Assembly: GCA_033782935.1 (NCBI GenBank) | Contig: JAWQEG010000286.1 | Coordinates: forward strand, 3,113,501 to 3,177,500 | DNA length: 64,000 nt | Source: Petrolisthes cinctipes | Taxonomy: Eukaryota > Arthropoda > Malacostraca > Decapoda > Porcellanidae | Reading direction: 5' to 3' | Part shown: one piece after another, positions 52,131 through 64,000 of the stretch | How positions within the stretch are numbered: the stretch's first letter is position 1 | How the letters are laid out: every line of letters starts with the position of its first letter | Translations under genes and position numbers: made by a program | Notes under the pieces: model-generated | The model's database searches: none | Told to the model about the DNA's origin: nothing | The model's input: only the letters and a program-made list of their open reading frames with translations

Positions 52131-55100
52131 GAAAATATTCTAGCACTGAGTAGGCATGTACAGATTGCTTCTGGGACCCCAAAATATTGAATTTTCGGGT
52201 GTTTTGAGCCTGAATTTGAGATATAAACGGGTACAGAAGATACATGCACATATTGACTTTGGGCACCAAAAATATCGATTTTTAGCCTGTTTTGGGCCTG
52301 AATTTTGAAAATACTCTAACACGGAGTAGGCATGTACAGATCGCTTCTGGGACCCCAAAATATCGAATTTTCGGGTGTTTAGGGCCAGAATTTGAGATAT
52401 AAACGGGTACAGAAGATGCATGCACATATCGACTTTTGTGCACCTAAAAGATCGATTTTCAGTATGTTTTTGGCCTGTATTTTGAAAATACTCTATCACG
52501 GAGTAGGCATGTACAGATACCTTCTGGGACCTCTAAATATCGAATTTTCGGGTGTTTTGGGACTGAATTTGAGATATCGATTTTTTGGCACCTAAAATGT
52601 CGATTTTTAGCATGTTTTTAGCCTATATATTGAAAATATTCTAGCACTGTGTAGGCATGTACAGATTGCTTCTGGGACCCCAAAATATTGAATTTTCGGG
52701 TGTTTTGAGCCTGAATTTGAGATATAAACGGGTACAGAAGATACATGCACATATTGACTTTGGGCATCTAAAATATCGATTTTCAGCATGTTTTGGGCCT
52801 GTATTTTGAAAATACTCTAACACTGAGTAGGCATGTACAGATTGCTTCTGGGACCCCAAAATATTGAATTTTCGGGTGTTTTGAGCCTGAATTTGAGATA
52901 TAAACGGGTACTGAAGATGCATACACATATCGACTTTTGTGCACATAAAAGATCGATTTTCAGTATGTTTTGAGCATGTATTTTGAAAATACTCTAACAC
53001 GGAGTAGGCATGTACAGATCGCTTCTGGGACCCCTAAATATCGAATTTTCGGGTGTTTTGGGACTGAATTTGAGATATCGACTTTTTGGCACCTAAAAGA
53101 TCGATTTTTAGCATGTTTTTAGCCTATATTTTGAAAATATTCTAGCACTGTACAGATTGCTTCTGGGACCCCAAAATATTGAATTTTCGGGTGTTTTGAG
53201 CCTGAATTTGAGATATAAACGGGTACAGAAGATACATGCACATATTGACTTTGGGCACCAAAAATATCGATTTTCAGCATGTTTTGGGCCTGAATTTTGA
53301 AAATACTCTAACACGGAGTAGGCATGTACAGATCGCTTCTGGGACCCCAAAATATCGAATTTTCGGGTGTCTAGGGCCAGAATTTGAGATATAAACGGGT
53401 ACAGAAGATGCATGCACATATCGACTTTTGGGCACCTAAAAGATCGATTTTCAGTATGTTTTTGGCCTGTATTTTGAAAATACTCTAACACGGAGGAGGC
53501 ATGTACAGATACCTTCTGGGACCTCTAAATATCGAATTATCGGGTGTTTTGGGACTGAATTTGAGATATCGATTTTTTGGCACCTAAAATGTCGATTTTT
53601 AGCATGTTTTTAGCCTATATTTTGAAAATATTCTAGCACTGTGTAGGCATGTACAGATTGCTTCTGGGACCCCAAAATATTGAATTTTCGGATGTTTGGA
53701 GCCTGAATTTGAGATATAAACGGGTACAGAAGATACATGCACATATTGACTTTCGGCATCTAAAATATCGATTTTCAGCATGTTTTGAGCCTGTATTTTG
53801 AAAATACTCTAACACTGAGTAGGCATGTACAGATTGCTTCTGGGACCCCAAAATATTGAATTTTCGGGTGTTTTGAGCCTGAATTTGAGATATAAACGGG
53901 TACTGAAGATGCATGCACATATCGACTTTTGGGCACCTAAAAGATCGATTTTCAGTATGTTTTTGGCCTGTATTTTGAAAATACTCTAACACGGAGTAGG
54001 CATGTACAGATACCTTCTGGGACCTCTAAATATCGAATTTTCGGGTGTTTTGGGACTGAATTTGAGATATCGACTTTATGGCACCTAAAAGATCGATTTT
54101 TAGCATGTTTTTAGCCTATATTTTGAAAATATTCTAGCACTGAGTAGGCATGTACAGATTGCTTCTGGGACCCCAAAATATTGAATTTTCGGGTGTTTTG
54201 AGCCTGAATTTCAGATATAAACGGGTACAGAAGATACATGCACATATTGACTTTGGGCACCAAAAATATCGATTTTTAGCCTGTTTTGGGCCTGAATTTT
54301 GAAAATACTCTAACACGGAGTAGGCATGTACAGATCGCTTCTGGGACCCCAAAATATCGAATTTTCGGGTGTTTAGGGCCAGAATTTGAGATATAAACGG
54401 GTACAGAAGATGCATGCACATATCGACTTTTGGGCACCTAAAAGATCGATTTTCAGTATGTTTTTGGCCTGTATTTTGAAAATACTCTATCACGGAGTAG
54501 GCATGTACAGATACCTTCTGGGACCTCTAAATATCGAATTTTCGGGTGTTTTGGGACTGAATTTGAGATATCGATTTTTTGGCACCTAAAATGTCGATTT
54601 TTAGCATGTTTTTAGCCTATATATTGAAAATATTCTAGCACTGTGTAGGCATGTACAGATTGCTTCTGGGACCCCAAAATATTGAATTTTCGGGTGTTTT
54701 GAGCCTGAATTTGAGATATAAACGGGTACAGAAGATACATGCACATATTGACTTTGGGCATCTAAAATATCGATTTTCAGCATGTTTTGGGCCTGTATTT
54801 TGAAAATACTCTAACACTGAGTAGGCATGTACAGATTGCTTCTGGGACCCCAAAATATTGAATTTTCGGGTGTTTTGAGCCTGAATTTGAGATATAAACG
54901 GGTACTGAAGATGCATACACATATCGACTTTTGTGCACATAAAAGATCGATTTTCAGTATGTTTTGAGCATGTATTTTGAAAATACTCTAACACGGAGTA
55001 GGCATGTACAGATCGCTTCTGGGACCCCTAAATATCGAATTTTCGGGTGTTTTGGGACTGAATTTGAGATATCGACTTTTTGGCACCTAAAAGATCGATT

Positions 55101-56295
55101 TTTAGCATGTTTTTAGCCTATATTTTGAAAATATTCTAGCACTGTACAGATTGCTTCTGGGACCCCAAAATATTGAATTTTCGGGTGTTTTGAGCCTGAA
55201 TTTGAGATATAAACGGGTACAGAAGATACATGCACATATTGACTTTGGGCACCAAAAATATCGATTTTCAGCATGTTTTGGGCCTGAATTTTGAAAATAC
55301 TCTAACACGGAGTAGGCATGTACAGATCGCTTCTGGGACCCCAAAATATCGAATTTTCGGGTGTCTAGGGCCAGAATTTGAGATATAAACGGGTACAGAA
55401 GATGCATGCACATATCGACTTTTGGGCACCTAAAAGATCGATTTTCAGTATGTTTTTGGCCTGTATTTTGAAAATACTCTAACACGGAGGAGGCATGTAC
55501 AGATACCTTCTGGGACCTCTAAATATCGAATTATCGGGTGTTTTGGGACTGAATTTGAGATATCGATTTTTTGGCACCTAAAATGTCGATTTTTAGCATG
55601 TTTTTAGCCTATATTTTGAAAATATTCTAGCACTGTGTAGGCATGTACAGATTGCTTCTGGGACCCCAAAATATTGAATTTTCGGATGTTTGGAGCCTGA
55701 ATTTGAGATATAAACGGGTACAGAAGATACATGCACATATTGACTTTCGGCATCTAAAATATCGATTTTCAGCATGTTTTGAGCCTGTATTTTGAAAATA
55801 CTCTAACACTGAGTAGGCATGTACAGATTGCTTCTGGGACCCCAAAATATTGAATTTTCGGGTGTTTTGAGCCTGAATTTGAGATATAAACGGGTACTGA
55901 AGATGCATGCACATATCGACTTTTGGGCACCTAAAAGATCGATTTTCAGTATGTTTTTGGCCTGTATTTTGAAAATACTCTAACACGGAGTAGGCATGCA
56001 CAGATCGCTTCTGGGACCCCAAAATATCGAATTTTCGGGTGTTTAGGGCCAGAATTTGAGATATAAGCGGGTACAGAAGATGCATGCACATATTGACTTT
56101 TGGGCACCTAAAAGATCGATTTTCAGTATGTTTTTAGCCTGTATGTTGAAAATACTCTAACACGGAGTAGGCATGTACAGATACCTTCTGGGACCTCTAG
56201 ATATCGAGTTTTCGGGTGTTTTGGGACTGAATTTGAGATATCGATTTTTTGGCACCTAAAATGTCGATTTTTAGCATGTTTTTAGCCTATATTTT
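52131..56295. repeat. 1,994-bp tandem duplication and a 678-bp tetramer
   Basis: Unit ends are 52607, 53108, 53599, 54100, 54601, 55102, 55593 and 56271. The first four ends recur with a displacement of 1,994 bp. Shared rare marks are ctatatattgaaaat (near 52626 and 54620), gcacataaaagatcg, gtgtctagggcc, gaattatcgggtg, tttcggcatc and gatgtttggagcc. The copies differ at a few sites, for example tttcagatat near 54212. Similarity stops near 55,990, where the last unit switches to a second B monomer and becomes a 678-bp A-B-B-C tetramer. Confidence 0.88.
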
Positions 56296-57502
56296 GAAAA
56301 TATTCTAGCACTGTGTAGGCATGTACAGATTGCTTCTGGGACCCCAAAATATTGAATTTTCGGGTGTTTTGAGCCTGAATTTGAGATATAAACGGGTACA
56401 GAAGATACATGCACATATTGACTTTGGGCATCTAAAATATCGATTTTCAGCATGTTTTGGGCCTGTATTTTGAAAATACTCTAACACTGAGTAGGCATGT
56501 ACAGATTGCTTCTGGGACCCCAAAATATTGAATTTTCGGGTGTTTTGAGCCTGAATTTGAGATATAAACGGGTACTGAAGATGCATACACATATCGACTT
56601 TTGTGCACCTAAAAGATCGATTTCCAGTATGTTTTGAGCATGTATTTTGAAAATACTCTAACACGGAGTAGGCATGTACAGATCGCTTCTGGGACCCCTA
56701 AATATCGAATTTTCGGGTGTTTTGGGACTGAATTTGAGATATCGACTTTTTGGCAACTAAAAGATCGATTTTTAGCATGTTTTTAGCCTATATTTTGAAA
56801 ATATTCTAGCACTGAGAAGGCATGTACAGATCGCTTCTGGGACCCCAAAATATCGAATTTTCGGGTGTTTAGGGCCAGAATTTGAGATATAAACGGGTAC
56901 AGAAGATTCATGCACATATCGACTTTTGGGAACCTAAAAGATCGATTTTCAGTATGTTTTTGGCCTGAATTTTGAAAATACTCTAACACGGAGTAGGCAT
57001 GTACAGATACCTTCTGGGACCTCTAAATATCGAATTTTCGGGTGTTTTGGGACTGAATTTGAGATATCGATTTTTTGGCACCTAAAATGTCGATTTTTAG
57101 CATGTTTTTAGCCTATATTTTGAAAATATTCTAGCACTGTGTAGGCATGTACAGATTGCTTCTGGGACCCCAAAATATTGAATTTTCGGGTGTTTTGAGC
57201 CTGAATTTGAGATATAAACGGGTACAGAAGATACATGCACATATTGACTTTGGGCATCTAAAATATCGATTTTCAGCATGTTTTGGGCCTGTATTTTGAA
57301 AATACTCTAACACTGAGTAGGCATGTACAGATTGCTTCTGGGACCCCAAAATATTGAATTTTCGGTTGTTTTGAGCCTGAATTTGAGATATAAACGGGTA
57401 CTGAAGATGCATGCACATATCGACTTTTGTGCACCTAAAAGATCGATTTTCAGTATGTTTTGAGCATGTATTTTGAAAATACCCTAACACGGAGTAGGCA
57501 TG

Positions 57503-57510
57503 TACATACA
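57503..57510 (+). repeat. 4-bp tandem duplication (taca) in a C monomer
   Basis: Same insertion as at 52007, in the first 1,497-bp unit. It is preceded by aaataccctaac and followed by aaatattgaatttttggg. Confidence 0.9.
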
Positions 57511-58999
57511 GATCGCTTCTGGGACCCCTAAATATTGAATTTTTGGGTGTTTTGGGACTGAATTTGAGATATCGACTTTATGGCACCTAAAAGATCGATT
57601 TTAGGCATGTTTTTAGCCTATATTTTGAAAATATTCTAGCACTGTACAGATTGCTTCTGGGACCCCAAAATATTGAATTTTCGGGTGTTTTGAGCCTGAA
57701 TTTGAGATATAAACGGGTACAGAAGATACATGCACATATTGACTTTGGGCACCAAAAATATCGATTTTCAGTATGTTTTGGGCCTGAATTTTAAAAATAC
57801 TCTAACACGGAGTAGGCATGTACAGATCGCTTCTGGGACCCCAAAATATTGAATTTTCGGGTGTTTTGAGCCTGAATTTGAGATATAAACGGGTACTGAA
57901 GATGCATACACATATCGACTTTTGTGCACCTAAAAGATCGATTTCCAGTATGTTTTGAGCATGTATTTTGAAAATACTCTAACACGGAGTAGGCATGTAC
58001 AGATCGCTTCTGGGACCCCTAAATATCGAATTTTCGGGTGTTTTGGGACTGAATTTGAGATATCGACTTTTTGGCACCTAAAAGATCGATTTTTAGCATG
58101 TTTTTAGCCTATATTTTGAAAATATTCTAGCACTGAGAAGGCATGTACAGATTGCTTCTGGGACCCCAAAATATTGAATTTTCGGGTGTTTTGAGCCTGA
58201 ATTTGAGATATAAACGGGTACAGAAGATACATGCACATATTGACTTTGGGCACCAAAAATATCGATTTTCAGCATGTTTTGGGCCTGAATTTTGAAAATA
58301 CTCTAACACGGAGTAGGCATGTACAGATCGCTTCTGGGACCCCAAAATATCGAATTTTCGGGTGTTTAGGGCCAGAATTTGAGATATAAACGGGTACAGA
58401 AGATTCATGCACATATCGACTTTTGGGAACCTAAAAGATCGATTTTCAGTATGTTTTTGGCCTGAATTTTGAAAATACTCTAACACGGAGTAGGCATGTA
58501 CAGATACCTTCTGGGACCTCTAAATATCGAATTTTCGGGTGTTTTGGGACTGAATTTGAGATATCGATTTTTTGGCACCTAAAATGTCGATTTTTAGCAT
58601 GTTTTTAGCCTATATTTTGAAAATATTCTAGCACTGTGTAGGCATGTACAGATTGCTTCTGGGACCCCTAAATATTGAATTTTCGGGTGTTTTGAGCCTG
58701 AATTTGAGATATAAACGGGTACAGAAGATACATGCACATATTGACTTTGGGCATCTAAAATATCGATTTTCAGCATGTTTTGGGCCTGTATTTTGAAAAT
58801 ACTCTAACACTGAGTAGGCATGTACAGATTGCTTCTGGGACCCCAAAATATTGAATTTTCGGTTGTTTTGAGCCTGAATTTGAGATATAAACGGGTACTG
58901 AAGATGCATGCACATATCGACTTTTGTGCACCTAAAAGATCGATTTTCAGTATGTTTTGAGCATGTATTTTGAAAATACCCTAACACGGAGTAGGCATG

Positions 59000-59007
59000 T
59001 ACATACA
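59000..59007 (+). repeat. 4-bp tandem duplication (taca) in a C monomer
   Basis: Counterpart of 57503, displaced by 1,497 bp. Confidence 0.9.
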
Positions 59008-61636
59008 GATCGCTTCTGGGACTCCTAAATATTGAATTTTTGGGTGTTTTGGGACTGAATTTGAGATATCGACTTTATGGCACCTAAAAGATCGATTTTT
59101 AGCATGTTTTTAGCCTATATTTTGAAAATATTCTAGCACTGTACAGATTGCTTCTGGGACCCCAAAATATTGAATTTTCGGGTGTTTTGAGCCTGAATTT
59201 GAGATATAAACGGGTACAGAAGATACATGCACATATTGACTTTGGGCACCAAAAATATCGATTTTCAGTATGTTTTGGGCCTGAATTTTAAAAATACTCT
59301 AACACGGAGTAGGCATGTACAGATCGCTTCTGGGACCCCAAAATATTGAATTTTCGGGTGTTTTGAGCCTGAATTTGAGATATAAACGGGTACTGAAGAT
59401 GCATACACATATCGACTTTTGTGCACCTAAAAGATCGATTTTCAGTATGTTTTGAGCATGTATTTTGAAAATACTCTAACACGGAGTAGGCATGTACAGA
59501 TCGCTTCTGGGACCCCTAAATATCGAATTTTCGGGTGTTTTGGGACTGAATTTGAGATATCGACTTTTTGGCACCTAAAAGATCGATTTTTAGCATGTTT
59601 TTAGCCTATATTTTGAAAATATTCTAGCACTGAGTAGGCATGTACAGATTGCTTCTGGGACCCCAAAATATTGAATTTTCGGGTGTTTTGAGCCTGAATT
59701 TGAGATATAAACGGGTACAGAAGATACATGCACATATTGACTTTGGGCATCTAAAATATCGATTTTCAGCATGTTTTGGGCCTGTATTTTGAAAATAATC
59801 TAACACTGACTAGGCATGTACAGATTGCTTCTGAGACCCCAAAATATTGAATTTTCGGGTATTTTGAGCCTGAATTTGAGATATAAACGGATACTGAAGA
59901 TGCATACACATATCGACTTTTGTGCACCTAAAAGATCGATTTTCAGTATGTTTTGAGCATGTATTTTGAAAATACTCAAACACGTAGTAGGCATGTACAG
60001 ATCGCTTCTGGGACCCCTAAATATCGAATTTTCGGGTGTTTTGGGACTGAATTTGAGATATCGACTTTTTGGCACCTAAAAGATCGATTTTTAGCATGTT
60101 TTTAGCCTATATTTTGAAAATATTCTAGCACTGAGTAGGCATGTACAGATTGCTTCTGGGACCCCAAAATATTGAATTTTCGGGTGTTTTGAGCCTGAAT
60201 TTGAGATATAAACGGGTACTGAAGATGCATGCACATATCGACTTTTGTGCACCTAAAAGATCGATTTTCAGTATGTTTTGAGCATGTATTTTGAAAATAA
60301 TTTAACACGGAGTAGGCATGTACAGATCGCTTCTGGGACCCCTAAATATCGAATTTTCGGGTGTTTTGGGACTGAATTTGAGATATCGACTTTTTGGCAC
60401 CTAAAAGATCGATTTTTAGCATGTTTTTAGCCTATATTTTGAAAATATTCTAGCACTGTACAGATTGCTTCTGGGACCCCAAAATATTGAATTTTCGGGT
60501 GTTTTGAGCCTGAATTTGAGATATAAACGGGTACAGAAGATACATGCACATATTGACTTTGGGCACCAAAAATATCGATTTTCAGTATGTTTTGGACCTG
60601 AATTTTGAAAATACTCTAACACGGAGTAGGCATGTACAGATCGCTTCTGGGACCCCAAAATATCGAATTTTCGGGTGTTTAGGGACTGAATTTGAGATAT
60701 CGATTTTTTGGCACCTTAAATGTCGATTTTTAGCATGTTTTTAGCCTATATTTTGAAAATATTCTAGCACTGAGTAGGCATGTACAGATTGCTTCTGGGA
60801 CCCCAAAATATTGAATTTTCGGGTGTTTTGAGCCTGAATTTGAGATATAAACGGGTATAGAAGATACATGCACATATTGACTTTGGGCACCAAAAATATC
60901 GATTTTCAGCTTGTTTTGGGCCTGAATTTTGAAAATACTCTAACACGGAGTAGGCATGTACAGATCGCTCCTGGGACCCCAAAATATCGAATTTTCGGGT
61001 GTTTAGGGCCAGAATTTGAGATATAAACGGGTACATAAGATTCATGCACATATCGACTTTTGGGAACCTAAAAGATCGATTTTCAGTATGTTTTTGGCCT
61101 GAATTTTGAAAATACTCTAACACGGAGTAAGCATGTACAGATACCTTCTGGGACCTATAAATATCGAATTTTCGGGTGTTTTGGGACTGAATTTGAGATA
61201 TCGATTTTTTGGCACCTAAAATGTCGATTTTTAGCATGTTTTTAGCCTATATTTTGAAAATATTCTAGCACTGTGTAGGCATGTACAGATTGCTTCTGGG
61301 ACCCCAAAATATTGAATTTTCGGGTGTTTTGAGCCTGAATTTGAGATATAAACGGGTACAGAAGATACATGCACATATTGACTTTGGGCATCTAAAATAT
61401 CGATTTTCAGCATGTTTTGGGCCTGTATTTTGAAAATACTCTAACACTGAGTAGGCATGTACAGATTGCTTCTGGGACCCCAAAATATTGAATTTTCGGT
61501 TGTTTTGAGCCTGAATTTGAGATATAAACGGGTACTGAAGATGCACGCACATATCGACTTTTGTGCACCTAAAAGATCGATTTTCAGTATGTTTTGAGCA
61601 TGTATTTTGAAAATACCCTAACACGGAGTAGGCATG

Positions 61637-61644
61637 TACATACA
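61637..61644 (+). repeat. 4-bp tandem duplication (taca) in a C monomer
   Basis: Counterpart of 59000, displaced by 2,637 bp, in the unit after 61231. Here the following sequence has gaattttcggg rather than gaatttttggg. Confidence 0.9.
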
Positions 61645-63458
61645 GATCGCTTCTGGGACCCCTAAATATTGAATTTTCGGGTGTTTTGGGACTGAATTTG
61701 AGATATCGACTTTATGGCACCTAAAAGATCGATTTTTAGCATGTTTTTAGCCTATATTTTGAAAATATTCTAGCACTGTACAGATTGCTTCTGGGACCCC
61801 AAAATATTGAATTTTCGGGTGTTTTGAGCCTGAATTTGAGATATAAACGGGTACAGAAGATACATGCACATATTGACTTTGGGCACCAAAAATATCGATT
61901 TTCAGTATGTTTTGTTCCTGAATTTTGAAAATACTCTAACACGGAGTAGGCATGTACATATCGCTTCTGGGACCCCAAAATATCGAATTTTCCGGTGTTT
62001 TGAGCCTGAATTTGAGATATAAACGGGTACTGAAGATGCATACACATATCGACTTTTGTGCACCTAAAAGATCGATTTTCAGTATGTTTTGAGCATGTAT
62101 TTTGAAAATACTCTAACACGGAGTAGGCATGTACAGATCGCTTCTAGGACCCCTAAATATCGAATTTTCGGGTGTTTTGGGACTGAATTTGAGATATCGA
62201 CTTTTTGGCACCTAAAAGATCGATTTTTAGCATGTTTTTAGCCTATATTTTGAAAATATTCTCGCACTGAGTAGGCATGTACAGATTGCTTCTGGGACCC
62301 CAAAATATTTAATTTTCGGGTGTTTTGAGCCTGAATTTGAGATATAAACGGGTACAGAAGATACATGCACATATTGACTTTGGGCATCTAAAATATCGAT
62401 TTTCAGCATGTTTTAGGCCTGTATTTTGAAAATACTCTAACACTGAGTAGGCATGTACAGATTGCTTCTGGGACCCCAAAATATTGAATTTTCGGGTGTT
62501 TTGAGCCTGAATTTGAGATATAAACGGGTACTGAAGATGCATACACATATCGACTTTTGTGCACCTAAAAGATCGATTTCCAGTATGTTTTGAGCATGTA
62601 TTTTGAAAATACTCTAACACGGAGTAGGCATGTACAGATCGCTTCTGGGACCCCTAAATATCGAATTTTCGGGTGTTTTGGGACTGAATTTGAGATATCG
62701 ACTTTTTGGCAACTAAAAGATCGATTTTTAGCATGTTTTTAGCCTATATTTTGAAAATATTCTAGCACTGAGAAAGCATGTACAGATCGCTTCTGGGACC
62801 CCAAAATATCGAATTTTCGGGTGTTTAGGGCCAGAATTTGAGATATAAACGGGTACAGAAGATTCATGCACATATCGACTTTTGGGAACCTAAAAGATCG
62901 ATTTTCAGTATGTTTTTGGCCTGAATTTTGAAAATACTCTAACACGGAGTAGGCATGTACAGATACCTTCTGGGACCTCTAAATATCGAATTTTCGGGTG
63001 TTTTGGGACTGAATTTGAGATATCGATTTTTTGGCACCTAAAATGTCGATTTTTAGCATGTTTTTAGCCTATATTTTGAAAATATTCTAGCACTGTGTAG
63101 GCATGTACAGATTGCTTCTGGGACCCCAAAATATTGAATTTTCGGGTGTTTTGAGCCTGAATTTGAGATATAAACGGGTACAGAAGATACATGCACATAT
63201 TGACTTTGGGCATCTAAAATATCGATTTTCAGCATGTTTTGGGCCTGTATTTTGAAAATACTCTAACACTGAGTAGGCATGTACAGATTGCTTCTGGGAC
63301 CCCAAAATATTGAATTTTCGGTTGTTTTGAGCCTGAATTTGAGATATAAACGGGTACTGAAGATGCATGCACATATCGACTTTTGTGCACCTAAAAGATC
63401 GATTTTCAGTATGTTTTGAGCATGTATTTTGAAAATACCCTAACACGGAGTAGGCATG

Positions 63459-63466
63459 TACATACA
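63459..63466 (+). repeat. 4-bp tandem duplication (taca) in a C monomer
   Basis: Counterpart of 57503, displaced by 5,956 bp. It supports the long-range repeat that runs off the right edge. Confidence 0.9.
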
Positions 63467-64000
63467 GATCGCTTCTGGGACCCCTAAATATTGAATTTTT
63501 GGGTGTTTTGGGACTGAATTTGAGATATCGACTTTATGGCACCTAAAAGATCGATTTTTAGCATGTTTTTAGCCTATATTTTGAAAATATTCTAGCACTG
63601 TACAGATTGCTTCTGGGACCCCAAAATATTGAATTTTCGGGTGTTTTGAGCCTGAATTTGAGATATAAACGGGTACAGAAGATACATGCACATATTGACT
63701 TTGGGCACCAAAAATATCGATTTTCAGTATGTTTTGGGCCTGAATTTTAAAAATACTCTAACACGGAGTAGGCATGTACAGATCGCTTCTGGGACCCCAA
63801 AATATTGAATTTTCGGGTGTTTTGAGCCTGAATTTGAGATATAAACGGGTACTGAAGATGCATACACATATCGACTTTTGTGCACCTAAAAGATCGATTT
63901 CCAGTATGTTTTGAGCATGTATTTTGAAAATACTCTAACACGGAGTAGGCATGTACAGATCGCTTCTGGGACCCCTAAATATCGAATTTTCGGGTGTTTT

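Larger units (their letters stand above)
1..64000. repeat. Satellite DNA array with higher-order repeat structure
   Basis: The window is a continuous head-to-tail array of one AT-rich satellite. The basic monomer is 176-177 bp, and a recurrent 148-bp version closes most higher-order units. Reading from one C-type end to the next gives spacings that are mostly 501, 491 or 324/325 bp, with about 139 such ends in the window. All copies lie in the same orientation, and I found no unique sequence, inserted transposon, telomere-type repeat or gene. Monomers near nucleosome length arranged in homogenised multi-monomer units are typical of centromeric and pericentromeric satellites in plants and animals, so a centromere-type location is my inference. 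I do not recognise the family and cannot name the organism. Both ends of the window are cut inside the array, so its true extent is unknown. Confidence 0.97.
56296..64000. repeat. 1,497-bp family inside a 5,956-bp repeat
   Basis: Unit ends are 56772, 57097, about 57602, 58093, 58594, 59099, 59590, 60091, 60416, 60730, 61231, 61736, 62227, 62728, 63053 and 63558. The 505+491+501 pattern repeats at 57097 and 58594 (1,497 bp), with further relatives starting at 61231 and 63053. The order from 56271 returns at 62227 (5,956 bp) and runs off the window. Marks are tttccagtatg, ggttgttttgagcc, aaataccctaac, tttatggcacc and the catgtacatacag insertion. No gene is present, and the last unit is cut at 64000. 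Confidence 0.87.

Noticed and set aside
60764..61237. Longest open frame (157 codons, minus strand) as a gene
   Set aside because: It is a read-through across several monomers with the same repeated peptide pattern as the other frames. It has no independent sequence, and its length follows from local substitutions in stop codons.
1..64000. CRISPR array
   Set aside because: There is regular spacing, but no short conserved repeat separated by unique spacers; the whole 176-bp monomer is conserved.
1..64000. Transposon, LTR or insertion sequence
   Set aside because: I found no stretch departing from the monomer pattern, no terminal inverted repeats around a coding region and no target-site duplication. 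Size changes are whole monomers or indels of 1, 4, 10 or 29 bp.
1..64000. Ribosomal DNA, 5S or tRNA tandem genes
   Set aside because: The monomer shows no recognisable rRNA sequence, tRNA arms or RNA polymerase III internal boxes, and it is too AT-rich.
1..64000. Human-type alpha satellite
   Set aside because: The monomer length is close (about 171 bp there), but I recognise no alpha-satellite sequence in the monomer and the CENP-B box fails. The similarity is only in size and organisation.

Overview
The whole 64 kb window is one uninterrupted array of a tandem satellite DNA. I see no protein-coding gene, RNA gene, transposon, CRISPR array or unique sequence. Every base can be assigned to a diverged copy of a monomer of about 176 bp, and all copies run in the same orientation. 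This points to a eukaryotic centromeric, pericentromeric or other heterochromatic array. Nothing in the sequence lets me name the species or a known satellite family. Open frames of 60-157 codons recur throughout, mostly on the minus strand, but they are by-products of the repeat.

The array is organised at several levels. (1) Each 176-bp monomer is an old head-to-tail dimer of two 88-bp halves, about 65% identical by eye. (2) Three monomer classes alternate: A (176 bp, or 166 bp with a 10-bp deletion), B (177 bp) and C (148 bp, with a 29-bp deletion). They form an A-B-C higher-order repeat (HOR) of 501 or 491 bp. Dimeric units of 314-325 bp and rarer 148-, 668-, 678- and 854-bp units also occur. 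I counted about 139 C-type unit ends, at positions 481, 982, 1483 and so on to 63558. (3) Blocks of several HOR units have been duplicated again. Examples are a 973-bp triplication (12.7-15.5 kb), a roughly 1.3-kb tandem block (7.3-10.4 kb), a large 9,725-bp tandem duplication (24.6-34.3 kb against 34.3-45.3 kb) with a younger 1,316-bp duplication inside its second copy, a 1,994-bp duplication (52.1-56.0 kb), and a 1,497-bp family inside a 5,956-bp repeat (56.3-64 kb).

Layout: 1-3.66 kb, mixed 501/324-bp units; 3.66-12.7 kb, first copy of an older large block with an internal 1.3-kb expansion; 12.7-15.5 kb, the 973-bp triplication; 15.5-21.6 kb, second copy of the older block; 21.6-24.6 kb, partial further copies; 24.6-45.3 kb, the 9.7-kb duplication pair; 45.3-52.1 kb, 1.3- and 2.0-kb duplications; 52.1-56.3 kb, the 1,994-bp pair; 56.3-64 kb, the 1,497/5,956-bp family marked by a 4-bp insertion. 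No genes act together here. The biology is repeat evolution by in-register unequal exchange, small microhomology deletions, chimeric monomers and probably CpG decay. All lengths, identities and counts are by-eye readings of the sequence.
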